Shown here piece after piece: positions 36,189 to 44,639 of a stretch of DNA of 64,000 bases (position 1 is its first letter; each line of letters begins with the position of its first letter). The notes beneath the pieces are model-generated. The model did not search any database. It worked only from the letters and a program-made list of their open reading frames with translations, and was not told the origin of the DNA. The stretch comes from Halovenus marina (GTDB lineage: Archaea > Halobacteriota > Halobacteria > Halobacteriales > Haloarculaceae). Position numbers and translations under genes: made by a program. The stretch covers positions 2,108,001-2,172,000 of the forward strand of contig NZ_JBLKNZ010000001.1 in assembly GCF_051414115.1 (NCBI RefSeq). The letters run 5' to 3'.

Positions 36189-36500
36189 ATGAACGATTTT
36201 GATGAGATCATGCGTGCACTATCGAACGGTCGTCGCCGACAAATACTGGTCTCACTCTGCGATGATGAGTATGTCCATCCGTTCTCCGGTGATGGCGATG
36301 CACAAGAGAAGGCTATCCAACTCCGTCATGTTCATCTCCCCTTTCTGGAAGAGAATGACCTCATCGAATGGAAACGAGACACGGGTACCGTGACAACAGG
36401 GGATGATTTCGAGGTCGTCGAACCCGTACTCACAGCACTAGAAACTCAGCGTGACGCGCTCCCCGACGATTATCTTCCAACAGAGGGACAGACATGGTAG
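36189..36500 (+). CDS. Winged-helix (DUF7344-like) regulator
   Basis: The 103-residue product MNDFDEIMRALSNGRRRQIL... is a compact winged helix of the haloarchaeal group marked by LRHVHLPFLEENDLIEW. It is a shorter relative of the proteins at 19694 and 44999. Leaderless promoter at 36155-36160. It is the first gene after the tRNA-Glu and has lower GC than region 1. Confidence 0.75.
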   Translation: MNDFDEIMRALSNGRRRQILVSLCDDEYVHPFSGDGDAQEKAIQLRHVHLPFLEENDLIEWKRDTGTVTTGDDFEVVEPVLTALETQRDALPDDYLPTEGQTW

Positions 36501-36775
36501 GTACGTTCAGAACGATAGTTGTTGTTAGTAAACGGGTGAAGTAGTGACAGGTTGCTCTCGTTCGGTTTCTGTCCATCTCGACACTCACAGAGGAGTTGTC
36601 GCTCGTAGAATCACAACCGTCTACGCGCTCTTTGCGTATCAGACAGTTTGACTCCGCGTTTCGGAGTTCCAACCGACAGAAGTGATCTCTGCGTTATGAT
36701 GGGAGTGACAATTCATATACGTATCTCTGGCCAATTGACAATCAAGCTCCGTTCAGATAGAGCGGTTGGGACATA

Positions 36776-37579
36776 ATGAATACATCCGAAAACGTAGAAG
36801 AAGCCATCGAAGTGCTCCAGCAACTCGGATTAAAGGAGTACGAGGCACGGTGTTTCGTTGGCTTGTCACAGTTAGAGACAGGCACAGCAAAGAAACTCAG
36901 CGAGATGACCGAAGTGCCCCGGACGCGAGTGTACGACGCGATCCGGATGCTGGAAGCACAGGGACTAGTTCAAATCCATCATTCAAGTCCACAGCAGTTT
37001 CGCGCGGTTCCGCTGGATGAAGCGACTGAGACACTGCGCGATCAATATGAAGCCCGTGTCGAGCGCCTTCACGACGCCCTCGATACGGTCGAAATCGTCG
37101 AAGAAGGCGACGAGGAGCCAATCCAGCAAGTGTGGGCAATGGCCGGGAACGTCGGAATCGAAAACCGGACAGAAGAACTCATCGAGACGGCAACTGAGGA
37201 GATCGTACTCGTCATCGGCGACGAGTCGCTGTTGACTGAGGATCTCATCGCCACCCTTAACGGGATCGGGGACAGCGTCGAGTTGCTCATCGGTGCGGTA
37301 ACTAAACCGCTGCAAGAGCAAATTCAAACGGCCGTGCCAGATGCCACGACGTTCATCTCTGGGTTAGAGTGGTTACATGGCGAGGACGCCACCGAAGACG
37401 AGACCGCAATCGGCCGTCTGTTACTGATCGATCGCTCGACGATTCTCGTGAGCTCGATCATGCCGGAGACGAAAGCGGAACAAGCGATTTTCGGCGAGGG
37501 ATTCGGAAACGGTCTGGTCGTGATCGCCCGTCGACTCATGTCACAAGGGCTCCTGACCAAGCGTGATCCCACCGTGTGA
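36776..37579 (+). CDS. TrmB family transcription regulator
   Basis: The 267-residue protein has the TrmB N-terminal winged helix (about 8-75; LQQLGLKEYEARCFVGLSQ, then PRTRVYDAIRMLEAQGLVQI), a dimerisation helix (about 85-110) and a C-terminal region of the phospholipase-D-like fold kind found in many TrmB-like proteins (EEIVLVIGDESLLTEDL). TrmB proteins respond to sugars or stress; the ligand is unknown here. Confidence 0.88.
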   Translation: MNTSENVEEAIEVLQQLGLKEYEARCFVGLSQLETGTAKKLSEMTEVPRTRVYDAIRMLEAQGLVQIHHSSPQQFRAVPLDEATETLRDQYEARVERLHDALDTVEIVEEGDEEPIQQVWAMAGNVGIENRTEELIETATEEIVLVIGDESLLTEDLIATLNGIGDSVELLIGAVTKPLQEQIQTAVPDATTFISGLEWLHGEDATEDETAIGRLLLIDRSTILVSSIMPETKAEQAIFGEGFGNGLVVIARRLMSQGLLTKRDPTV

Positions 37580-37608
37580 GTCCTCGGAGGATGTTCGCAG
37601 CTGAGCCG

Positions 37609-37911
37609 TTACTGGATGTCCCTGGCGACGACATCGGGACCGCGCTCCTCACGGATTCGAGGGTCGATCGGGTGTAGCGTGAGGTACTCGCCGTTATCAA
37701 CCGTGACGCAGCACTTGCTGTAGATGAACGGGAGACGCCCGCCTGTTCGAGAGGTGCCGTCACCGCGCGAATCGAACAGAGCATCTAGCGCATCGGGATC
37801 GAGGACGTCCGCAAGCGGCCGAAGCGAGCGTTGATCGACACCTTCGACGGCACTCACCGCACACACCACTGCTGTACTTACTGACTCGTCCGATCCAATC
37901 TCGTACTCCAT
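37609..37911 (-). CDS. HalOD1 output-domain protein
   Basis: The 100-residue stand-alone protein follows the haloarchaeal output domain 1 pattern: VSTAVVCAVSAVEGVDQRSLRPLADVLDPDALDALF (read in parts) and later RLPFIYSKCCVTVDNGEYL. The domain is found at the end of haloarchaeal response regulators and alone; its target is unknown. It ends tail to tail with trmB (29 bases). Confidence 0.85.
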   Translation of the reverse strand: MEYEIGSDESVSTAVVCAVSAVEGVDQRSLRPLADVLDPDALDALFDSRGDGTSRTGGRLPFIYSKCCVTVDNGEYLTLHPIDPRIREERGPDVVARDIQ

Positions 37912-37923
37912 ACTACAGTGTAG

Positions 37924-38381
37924 TGGTCGGCAATCAAAACGTGTCCGAATTTCACCCAGATAATCAAAACAAAATTAGCGGCTCTTCTGGAGTCTGCATT
38001 CGTCGAGAATGAGAGATCGGTGAGTACACGCACGGCGACGGGGACCGCCGAGATGCTCAGCGCTGTCGCCAGGAACAGCGCGAACGGCAATCGCTGCTCG
38101 GGAGTAACGAGGAACCTCGCGGGAAGAGCCTATCCTAGAGCGACCCAACAGGAACGGGACGATAGAGGCTCCAACAGCGAGTGTTATCGTCGACCGAACG
38201 TAGTGGCGTACCGTCTGAAGGTCAACTTCCATGCCAGCCGATCGGGAACTGGGACGACAAGAGCCGTGGCCGTCGGAGCAACGAAGCCGAGAATCGAGGG
38301 GTCTAGCACCAACCCGGTGAGGGGTTCACCGACGACTGGTGCAAACTCGAGTCGATCAGCGACGATTATGAATAGATTCAC
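37924..38381 (-). pseudogene. Kef/CPA2-type cation:proton antiporter, decayed N-terminal fragment
   Basis: Three reading frames in turn encode consecutive parts of an antiporter. From GTG 38381: ADRLEFAPVVGEPLTGLVLD and PSILGFVAPT; from about 38232: EVDLQTVRHYVRS and TLAVGASIVPFLLG; from about 38100: LPFALFLATALSISAVPVAV then RVLTDL. At least two frameshifts separate them, and the C-terminal two thirds of the usual protein of about 400 residues are missing. It starts only 9 bases after the DAC-domain gene on the same strand, so the two were once an operon. Confidence 0.8.
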
Positions 38382-38390
38382 CTCCGTTGG

Positions 38391-38948
38391 TCAATCACTC
38401 ACCAGGGACGTCGCTAGAGAATCCTCGAATGTGCCGTTATTAAAGACCGTTACTCGTCCGTCTTCTTCGCTCAGGGTGATCGCTGCGATGACTTCTTTGC
38501 GGGTCGAGGTTTCCAGCGCGCTCATGTGACGGGCACCCATCCACCCACGATAGGGAAGATCGTCGTGTCGTCGGCATTCGGCTGGCGAGAGCTGCTTGAC
38601 TCGGACCATTTCCTCCTCGATCGTGCCGTCGTTGTGAACGACGATTGCACCATCGCAGGACAACGCAACATGTTGTACAGTCTCAAGAAGCACATCGATC
38701 TCAGCAAAAACAGTCGCACAGTTTTCAACCGGCCAGCGGTTCGTCCCCATCGGAGTCGCAAATTCGGTTATAGGATTCCGTTCGACGACGAAATACAGTC
38801 CGGGTCCACGGGCGTAGGGGTCGTTCCACTGCTCGAACCCGAGGCTGATGTCCTTGACGCACCGTTCGATCCGTTCGAGTGTTGCCTCGATGTCTGCAAC
38901 AGCAGGTTCCGGTTGCGACATCGCAGAGCTATAGATGGGATCGATCAT
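38391..38948 (-). CDS. Diadenylate cyclase (DAC/DisA_N domain) protein
   Basis: The domain makes c-di-AMP from two ATP. The 185-residue protein has the DGA motif (residues 99-101, SCDGAIVVHNDG) and the second motif as GARHMSALETS (about 138-148), where the third residue of the usual RHR triplet is Met. EVIAAITLSEEDGRVTVF is the following strand pair. An in-frame ATG at 38921 would give a 176-residue form. It directly precedes a K+/H+-antiporter-type remnant, and c-di-AMP is known to control potassium transport. Activity needs testing because of the Met. Confidence 0.78.
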   Translation of the reverse strand: MIDPIYSSAMSQPEPAVADIEATLERIERCVKDISLGFEQWNDPYARGPGLYFVVERNPITEFATPMGTNRWPVENCATVFAEIDVLLETVQHVALSCDGAIVVHNDGTIEEEMVRVKQLSPAECRRHDDLPYRGWMGARHMSALETSTRKEVIAAITLSEEDGRVTVFNNGTFEDSLATSLVSD

Positions 38949-39055
38949 CTGTCACGAACGAATACGGCTGGTGGAGGCATAGTAGCCCCGAATTTCCGAA
39001 TGGGTCTCTGTCCTGATTAACCGGGTGAACCACTAGCACTCGAATGGAATTACTC

Positions 39056-39068
39056 GGTTAATCAAAAC
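39056..39068 (+). promoter_or_regulatory. GGTTAATCAAAAC box upstream of the DUF1328 gene
   Basis: The box ends 16 bases before the ATG at 39085. The same core, TAATCAAAAC, occurs at 37961-37970 and 39504-39513, with CAATCAAAAC at 37931-37940. It may be an operator or a promoter variant. Confidence 0.45.
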
Positions 39069-39084
39069 CAGAATTGGAGTAAAT

Positions 39085-39348
39085 ATGTTGCAGGTTAACA
39101 CACTCGGGAGACGTAGGTACGCTATGATAGCTCCACACAGTGTTCTAGACAGTGCCGTCCCAGTCGAAGCTGTGCCGCTGCAGTCCGTCGGAGGCGGTGG
39201 CTTTATTGAGCTTGCAGTCCTCTTTTTGCTACTCGCAATTGTCGCAGCGGTGCTCGGCGCCCGGGGGGTCGCCGGACTCAGTATGGATATCGCCAAATGG
39301 CTCGTCATCATCTTCGTCGTCCTTGCTATTGTCACGTTCATCCTGTAG
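39085..39348 (+). CDS. DUF1328 (UPF0391) small membrane protein
   Basis: The 87-residue product has two hydrophobic helices (about 42-58 and 66-87), LLLAIVAAVLGARGVAGLSM then DIAKWLVIIFVVLAIVTFIL, the pattern of DUF1328 proteins. In bacteria this family is stress-associated. An ATG at 39124 (MIAPHSVLDS) would give a shorter form. I keep 39085 because an AT-rich box stands at promoter distance from it. Confidence 0.8.
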   Translation: MLQVNTLGRRRYAMIAPHSVLDSAVPVEAVPLQSVGGGGFIELAVLFLLLAIVAAVLGARGVAGLSMDIAKWLVIIFVVLAIVTFIL

Positions 39349-39500
39349 ACTCCCCCAGCTGCGCTCGGTGATCCCCCTCATTTCCTTCGGAATCTCGTAC
39401 TGATCAGGACTCCTTCTGTCGTGTTGCCGCATGACTGCCGAGGTGTCGGTTCCGACAGCGACATCCCCTGTCTGTGTTGGGACTACGGGACTAGTTACCA

Positions 39501-39513
39501 AGTTAATCAAAAC
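39501..39513 (+). promoter_or_regulatory. AGTTAATCAAAAC box upstream of the histone-fold gene
   Basis: The box ends 16 bases before an in-frame ATG at 39530, the same spacing as the box at 39056 has to its gene. This suggests a shared regulator or promoter class. Confidence 0.45.
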
Positions 39514-39595
39514 ACTGGGTATCGTGAAAATGTCGCCATTTGATGTAGAACACACTCCACTGTCGTCATACTCACCCTATACGAGTATTTCAGAA

Positions 39596-39886
39596 ATGGC
39601 ACGAAATACAGACCGACCACGACGCAAGACACGACAGAAGGCGCGAAACGCAGTTGATTCCAAGAAAGCGAAAGCCGTCCTCTCGGAAGCCGCTGACGAG
39701 GAGGTCGAACCTGACGACGACGCTGCTGAAACACTCCGCGAGGCTGCAGCTGAAGAAACCGCCGAAGTCGCGGAAGCAGCAGCCCGTCGAGCCCGCCGTC
39801 GCGGCCGGAAGAACATCTCTTCCGAAGACATCGGACAGGCGAACGAACGACACCAGGACCGCGAGGAACGCGGACGGCGTCGATAA
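39596..39886 (+). CDS. Single histone-fold protein with basic N-terminal tail
   Basis: The 96-residue product has a basic tail (MARNTDRPRRKTRQKARNAV) and then a region that lines up by eye with the second half of archaeal histones: EPDDDAAETLREAAAEETAE, AARRARRRGRK and NISSEDI, matching the usual ARxxGRKTVxxEDI end. Standard haloarchaeal histones are fused doublets, so a single fold with a tail is unusual. An in-frame ATG at 39530 would add 22 residues and suits the box at 39501. It may bind DNA as a dimer; direct evidence is lacking. Confidence 0.65.
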   Translation: MARNTDRPRRKTRQKARNAVDSKKAKAVLSEAADEEVEPDDDAAETLREAAAEETAEVAEAAARRARRRGRKNISSEDIGQANERHQDREERGRRR

Positions 39887-39930
39887 CGCCGGACACGACA
39901 CCACGGGACTGCTCCACACCGACTGTACTA

Positions 39931-40077
39931 ATGCCAGAATGCAAAAGCTGCGGGGCGTTCGTAACAACCCGATTTATCCGCGTCTTCGGTAATAACCAAG
40001 ACGACGTATACGGATGTCATGACTGTCTGTCAAACACAGAACTGGCTTCGGGCCAAACGGTCAGAGAGCACTCATGA
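39931..40077 (+). CDS. DUF7563-type small zinc-finger protein
   Basis: The 48-residue product MPECKSCGAFVTTRFIRVFG... has two CxxC pairs (CKSC at 4-7, CHDC at 29-32) and the conserved FVTTRFIRVFGNNQDDVYGC pattern of a common haloarchaeal small family. Its stop TGA overlaps the ATG of the next gene (ATGA at 40074-40077), so the two are translationally coupled. Confidence 0.75.
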   Translation: MPECKSCGAFVTTRFIRVFGNNQDDVYGCHDCLSNTELASGQTVREHS

Positions 40078-40412
40078 CGACGCGACCACCCGTTGGTCGA
40101 TGTCCGGCCTGTGGAGAAGTACTATCCCCAAGCCAGACACTGATTGAATATCGGACTGCGACCGGGCAGACGAAAGCGTTCGCTGAATGTCCAGCGTGCA
40201 CTCGTGTCGATCATCCGATACCTGTTCCATCCATGCAAACACACGACTACAAACCACATCCTGCAGAACGCTCTAGCAGTCACCTTTTCTGGGCGTTCGA
40301 CGACGAAGACGCTCCAGCCGAGATAACGATCTTCGATCCGCAGAACGAAACCACGACACGCTGGATCACTATTGATAAACACTACGTATGCACTCTCAAC
40401 GAAAGCGTGTAA
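40074..40412 (+). CDS. Zinc-ribbon hypothetical protein
   Basis: The 112-residue product has CPACGE (10-13) and CPACTR (39-42), a likely zinc ribbon, then a His-rich and acidic C-terminal part (HDYKPHPAERSSSHLFWAFD) without recognisable family. It is coupled to the preceding zinc-finger gene through an ATGA overlap, so the pair may work together. Confidence 0.6.
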   Translation: MTTRPPVGRCPACGEVLSPSQTLIEYRTATGQTKAFAECPACTRVDHPIPVPSMQTHDYKPHPAERSSSHLFWAFDDEDAPAEITIFDPQNETTTRWITIDKHYVCTLNESV

Positions 40413-40480
40413 CACTCCGAATGAGACAAAATAACAGCCTTCATTGCCCAATACCGTCCCACCCCGATTCTTAATCAGAC

Positions 40481-41685
40481 AGGAACATCTCAGAAATCCT
40501 CTCACCGAAGTTCGCCGAGTTCGATAGTGGCACACCACTGTCCAAAGTCGCTGGAGCGTTCGAAAATCAGGAACTTGACGCCGTCGTTGTCACAGACGGT
40601 GACGAGTACCGTGGCGTCGTTAGTCGCCGACAGTTAGCCTCATCGTCCAACCAACCGTCGGCAAAAGTCGGGTCACGGGTACAGCGCGTCCCGACTGTCG
40701 CTCGAACCGCAGACGTCCGCGAGGTCGCGCGGCTCATGATAGGTAGCGGTGCCAAAACGCTTCCTGTGCTGGTAGATGGGCGTGTCGTCGGTATCGTGTC
40801 CGGCGACAGTGTGCTCAAGGCAGTGCAAACATTCCTCAGTGCTGTCACGGTCGCAGATGCATACACAGAAAAGCTGATCAGCGCGACTCCCGAAACGACG
40901 ATCGGTAAAGCCCTCAACACACTCCGAGAAAGTCAAATCGCACATCTGCCGGTCATCGATGATGGCGAAGTCATCGGGATGGTGAGCCTGTTCGACGTCA
41001 TCGGATTCACGACGCGGGGTGGAACCAAGAGTCAGGGTGGCTCATCAGGGAATTTTGGGGGCCGAGGTGGCAGTGGGCGTCACGGTGGTCTCGGAGCGCG
41101 CGAGGGCCAGTCGATCGCATGCTCGATCTGCCGGTGCAGAACCTGATGTCCGATATCGTCGTCACGATTCGACGAAGCGCATCTCTCGACGAAGTTGTCG
41201 AAACGATGTTCGGCCGAGAGGTTTCCTCGCTGGTGGTTCTCGCAGATGGCAGTGATGAACCGATTGGCGTTATCACGAAAACAGACGTTCTCGTGTCACT
41301 CACTTGGGAACAGGATGACCGGAATGCCGTGCAGGTGTTCGGGCTCGACCTGCTGGACGGTATGGAGTATGATGAGGTCTGCACAGTAATTGAGAAGATG
41401 ACCTCAAAGTATGGTGAGATGAGTGTGATCAAAGCCAGCATCGAACTCTAGGAACACAAAGAAAGATCCCGGGGTGTGCCGCTGGTGCTGGCGCGAATCC
41501 GACTGGTGACTGACCGTGGCTATTTCACAGCCGATGGGGAGGGGTATGGTGCCTCCCACGCACCCAGACTGGCCGCAAACAAAGTTGAGCGTCAAATACT
41601 CAAGGGGAAAACCTACGGGCGATCGAAGAAGCATCCTGACAGCCGAGAACAAGAGCGTCTCTATGGCTGGTGGCTCAATGGATGA
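40481..41685 (+). pseudogene. CBS-domain protein with C-terminal HPF-like domain, decayed
   Basis: The remains of a four-CBS protein with a ribosome-hibernation-like tail are all present. CBS 1-2 run in one frame from NISEILSPKFAEFDSG (the expected initiator is AGG at 40481) to LFDVIGFTT near 41010. The frame then shifts in the linker; CBS 3-4 continue from about 41100 (RMLDLPVQNLMSDIVVTI) to TAG at 41449-41451. The same frame goes on with EHKERSRGVPLVLARIRLVT and DGEGYGASHA, the HPF-like part, to TGA 41685. Start loss, one frameshift and one amber stop together indicate a dead gene. Confidence 0.8.
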
Positions 41686-42076
41686 TGCATTCAACTGTTC
41701 GTGCGGGAGCGAGTGATTCTAAATGACAGGTTGTCGACCGGTATCGTCGGTCTTTTGAATTCCGGGTTATCGCAGTTGTTGGTAATACGATTTCGTTATT
41801 CAGCAGTACCGCCAGGTCTTCGGTTTGCAGGTAGACGTGAACGTACCATTTTGTCGTCTGCTGTTGCTTCCGCTGGTCCTTCTGGCGGCCCAGATCGTTT
41901 CGTGAGCCAGCATCGGGTGCCTCGCATGCCGGAGATGGGCAACTTACGCTGACCTTACCGACTTGCGACGAATCCAAGTGAACCGTTCAAGACTCTCACC
42001 GGATTCAGCGCCTCTGAGAACGGGGGGCTGCTATCCTCGGGGTAGGATCTGTTCACCTCTGTCTGCCGGTACAGAT
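41686..42076. other. No gene seen
   Basis: These 391 bases lie between the CBS pseudogene and dodecin. Short frames on both strands show no motif or codon preference. It may be decayed coding DNA. Confidence 0.5.
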
Positions 42077-42295
42077 TTAGCGTTGAACTGGGAATGAGAG
42101 GTGAACTGTCGTACGGTACTGGACAATTTCGTCGTTTTCTACCTCTGCGGTCTGACTGACGATATCGATTCCGCTGATTCCGTCTATGGTTTGACCGGTA
42201 TCGGTGATTGCTTGCTGTGCCGCATCTTCCCACGACTCTTCGGATTCGCCCATCACTTCTACGATCTTGACTGTACCGCGGTCACTGGTGGACAT
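42077..42295 (-). CDS. Dodecin
   Basis: This 72-residue flavin-binding protein assembles into a dodecamer storing riboflavin-type flavins. TVKIVEVMGESEESWEDAAQ (helix) and later EVENDEIVQYRTTVHLSF (strands) are the dodecin pattern; a typical flavin-stacking Trp is at about residue 22. Haloarchaeal dodecins protect against flavin photodamage. It stands alone. Confidence 0.92.
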   Translation of the reverse strand: MSTSDRGTVKIVEVMGESEESWEDAAQQAITDTGQTIDGISGIDIVSQTAEVENDEIVQYRTTVHLSFPVQR

Positions 42296-42578
42296 AATTG
42301 ACTCTCACCAAATCTACAGATCACTGACTTATAGTTTGTGAGTTGTTACCACTGCAAACCGATAAGAGAGCAGTCGTCATTCCCGCTCGGATCGTCTTGG
42401 GCAACCCTGTGAGGAATATTCGCTCTGTATTCAGCACGCGCTTTCGAACCTATTCTTGTACTCAGCTTAGACGATGTCGGAAAGAAGGCGTGATCTGGTC
42501 TCCGAAGGTGGCCGGAATCGACGCTGTCAAATCGGTCGATACAGGGTAGCCACAAGCCATCTCGCAAAGAGGTATCGT

Positions 42579-42860
42579 CTACACCCAGAACAGTTTTTGC
42601 AGCAACTGAATATTGGTTCCCCACATCTGCCAGAGGACATGGTTGTAGAACAGTGAACGGCCAGTTTCCGGTGATGACCGAGATGTGATTTCTGTTCCAC
42701 AGTCTGGACAAAGTGAGCGGGAACCCTGCCCGCTCGTGACAACAGTCCAGTCACCGTCATATTGACTCTGGTGACTGCAGTTCGGACAAAAGAGTGTCCC
42801 CTTCGAGGGGACATCTCCTTCAAGCCGGGGAGTTGTTGCCTGTTTCGGCATACTGGCCAT
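42579..42860 (-). CDS. DUF8106-type zinc-ribbon protein
   Basis: The 93-residue product has FCPNCSHQSQYDGDW (CPNC near 25-28) and LCPDCGTEITSR (CPDC near 51-54), spaced as one zinc ribbon, then TGRSLFYNHVLWQMWGT. The N terminus may start at 42851 (MPKQATTP). An AT-rich stretch with CTTAATCAAAAAA on the minus strand (about 42913-42925) precedes it. Confidence 0.65.
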   Translation of the reverse strand: MASMPKQATTPRLEGDVPSKGTLFCPNCSHQSQYDGDWTVVTSGQGSRSLCPDCGTEITSRSSPETGRSLFYNHVLWQMWGTNIQLLQKLFWV

Positions 42861-43192
42861 GTCTTTCAGTTGTTTCGTACGGGGATAAACCCCTCTTCCT
42901 TTTCAGCATGAATTTTTTTGATTAAGTGAAAAACAAATATAAAAGTACCACCTCAATATCCGAGGACTTTACACACAACTCCAATTTTTCTTGGGGAACT
43001 CCTGTATTGAACTTAGTTTCGTAGAGGCGATATTGATCAACTACCGCCTGGGAGTCGGGTATTTGATCGGGACTCTCAGTACTGCAGAGTCATCTACAGG
43101 TTCGCTCTCTGGAGAAAGAGATGGACTGTTCCACGTTGTCTCACCCTCTCGCTTATAAAAGAGCGGTCCACGCTCTGGTGCGTGGGTCCCGA
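42861..43192. other. AT-rich spacer with no gene
   Basis: These 332 bases include the most AT-rich stretch of the window (around 42908-42950, with ATATAAAAGTA at about 42938). On the minus strand this is upstream of the zinc-ribbon gene at 42860 and may hold its promoter. I see no gene. Confidence 0.5.
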
Positions 43193-43438
43193 CTAAAAAT
43201 CGTCTTTGAGTCGAATCTCGTCGTCAGTTACTGTGTGAATACGGTTCTCCTCAAGGGCATAATCGTCCTGGTCGGCGTCCCCCCAGCCGAGTTTCGAGCG
43301 AATGGTATCAGCGAGTCCCGGATCCGCATCTACGTACGCAGTGCCGGATTTGACCTCCGTGACCATACCGATCTTTTGCCCGTGAGAGTCGACTACCGCT
43401 TTGCCTTCGTCGTCATCAGTAATGTGGTCTCGTTCCAT
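43193..43438 (-). CDS. PRC-barrel domain protein
   Basis: The 81-residue acidic product MERDHITDDDEGKAVVDSHG... reads as a PRC-barrel: a Gly-Gln-Lys-Ile strand (GQKIGMVTEVKSGTAYVDAD) and an acidic tail. Stand-alone PRC-barrels are frequent in haloarchaea; their role is unclear. The start is ATG 43438 because the longer frame adds no PRC sequence. Confidence 0.8.
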   Translation of the reverse strand: MERDHITDDDEGKAVVDSHGQKIGMVTEVKSGTAYVDADPGLADTIRSKLGWGDADQDDYALEENRIHTVTDDEIRLKDDF

Positions 43439-43753
43439 TACACCCAGAAGTATTGCTCGTGTGAGTGTAGTTATAAAGATGATATCCGAAACGGGAGAGC
43501 GGTAGATCCGTGTTACACCAGTACAGCTATTCGCACATGGGTATCGCTCGAAATGTTCGGATATGTACAGAATAGTCACAAACGGCCGCATTCCGGGGGA
43601 TACTGTAGGAAGAGAAAGGAATCGTATCGGAGAGGAGTATAACGTGGACATCGGCTCCAATCCGCCGCAACGTCGGTCTGCACGAGCGAGAATAGCTTTG
43701 AAAAGCAGAGACACCCATCGCACGACAGCAGTACAATCGGTGTGTAAATCGCC
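43439..43753. other. No gene seen
   Basis: These 315 bases lie between the PRC-barrel gene's start and the end of the TraB-like gene. Only random short frames are present. It probably holds the promoter of the PRC-barrel gene near its 5' side. Confidence 0.45.
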
Positions 43754-44542
43754 TCAATTGGTACGATAGTGATCGCGGACATCGTCGGGCGAGGCCGCTT
43801 CATCCACCGAGTTCAGCCGTTCGGCTACCGAGTCGAGATGTTCTATACCGACCACTGCGACGATGTCGCCTTCCTCGCGGAGCTGTAGGAGTCGAGCGGC
43901 CATCTCTTCCTCTCTGGCCACATCTTCGAGTCGGGAGGCCTGAGAGCGACTCGCAGTCCGAAACGCATTCAGAAACGATCGGGATCGACGAACCTGCTTT
44001 CGCTCGTCGCGTGCCTGGTCGTCGGGTGCGTCCGTCCAGTCGATGTCGTGCGACACCGGCGAGTCGACCTCCACTCGGACCGAGGTGCGCGCGCCGACGG
44101 TCGCCGCAGCACGGCAGATAATTGCGTGTTTCGTTGTTTTGACGGCATCCGAGACCACATTTCGAACCGTCTGGAGCGATGGGCGTTCGCGAAGTAGATT
44201 CTGTCCCAACCGTTGGAAGAAGCCACCGGTCGGCCGGTCGATGCCGACGGTAGTGCCCGTGGCGACCTGGATCGCCGCACTCATCTCGCCGCCGAAAACG
44301 GGCGGGCATCGGTCGGTGCTCGCGTACTGTTTGAACAGCGGGATTGAGATCGGCGGCAGTTCCAACGCGAGCACTTCCGGGTCGAGTTCCTCGACCACCT
44401 GTCGAGCGCGGTACGTACTCGCCGGATGGTCGTGGACGACGCCGACGAGTGTCACCGTTCGGGTGTCACTCGATACCTGACGTATGTACTCGCCAGTTAC
44501 GCGCGGGTCTGAGTCGATGTCGACAGCCGATGGGAAGCCCAT
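43754..44542 (-). CDS. TraB/GumN-like protein, soluble form
   Basis: The 262-residue protein has the TraB core: TVTLVGVVHDHPASTYRAR (about 29-47), EVLALELPPIS, and a C-terminal EEGDIVAVVGIEHLDSVAERL. Unlike the 523-residue relative at 4339 it has no membrane segments in its second half, so it is shorter and soluble. A basic stretch (RKQVRRSRSF) lies near residue 190. Function unknown; it belongs to the AT-richer region. Confidence 0.8.
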   Translation of the reverse strand: MGFPSAVDIDSDPRVTGEYIRQVSSDTRTVTLVGVVHDHPASTYRARQVVEELDPEVLALELPPISIPLFKQYASTDRCPPVFGGEMSAAIQVATGTTVGIDRPTGGFFQRLGQNLLRERPSLQTVRNVVSDAVKTTKHAIICRAAATVGARTSVRVEVDSPVSHDIDWTDAPDDQARDERKQVRRSRSFLNAFRTASRSQASRLEDVAREEEMAARLLQLREEGDIVAVVGIEHLDSVAERLNSVDEAASPDDVRDHYRTN

Positions 44543-44639
44543 TAGGAAGTGACTACAGTTCCTTAGTGTGTATCTATTTAGATAGCAGGTCTTGTTGAAA
44601 CCCTGCTGAGGAATACGACAGGTGAGTAGCTGGAAGAAA

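Noticed and set aside
41449..41451. UAG read as pyrrolysine between CBS and HPF parts
   Set aside because: Haloarchaea are not known to use pyrrolysine, and the same gene also lacks a start codon and has a frameshift.
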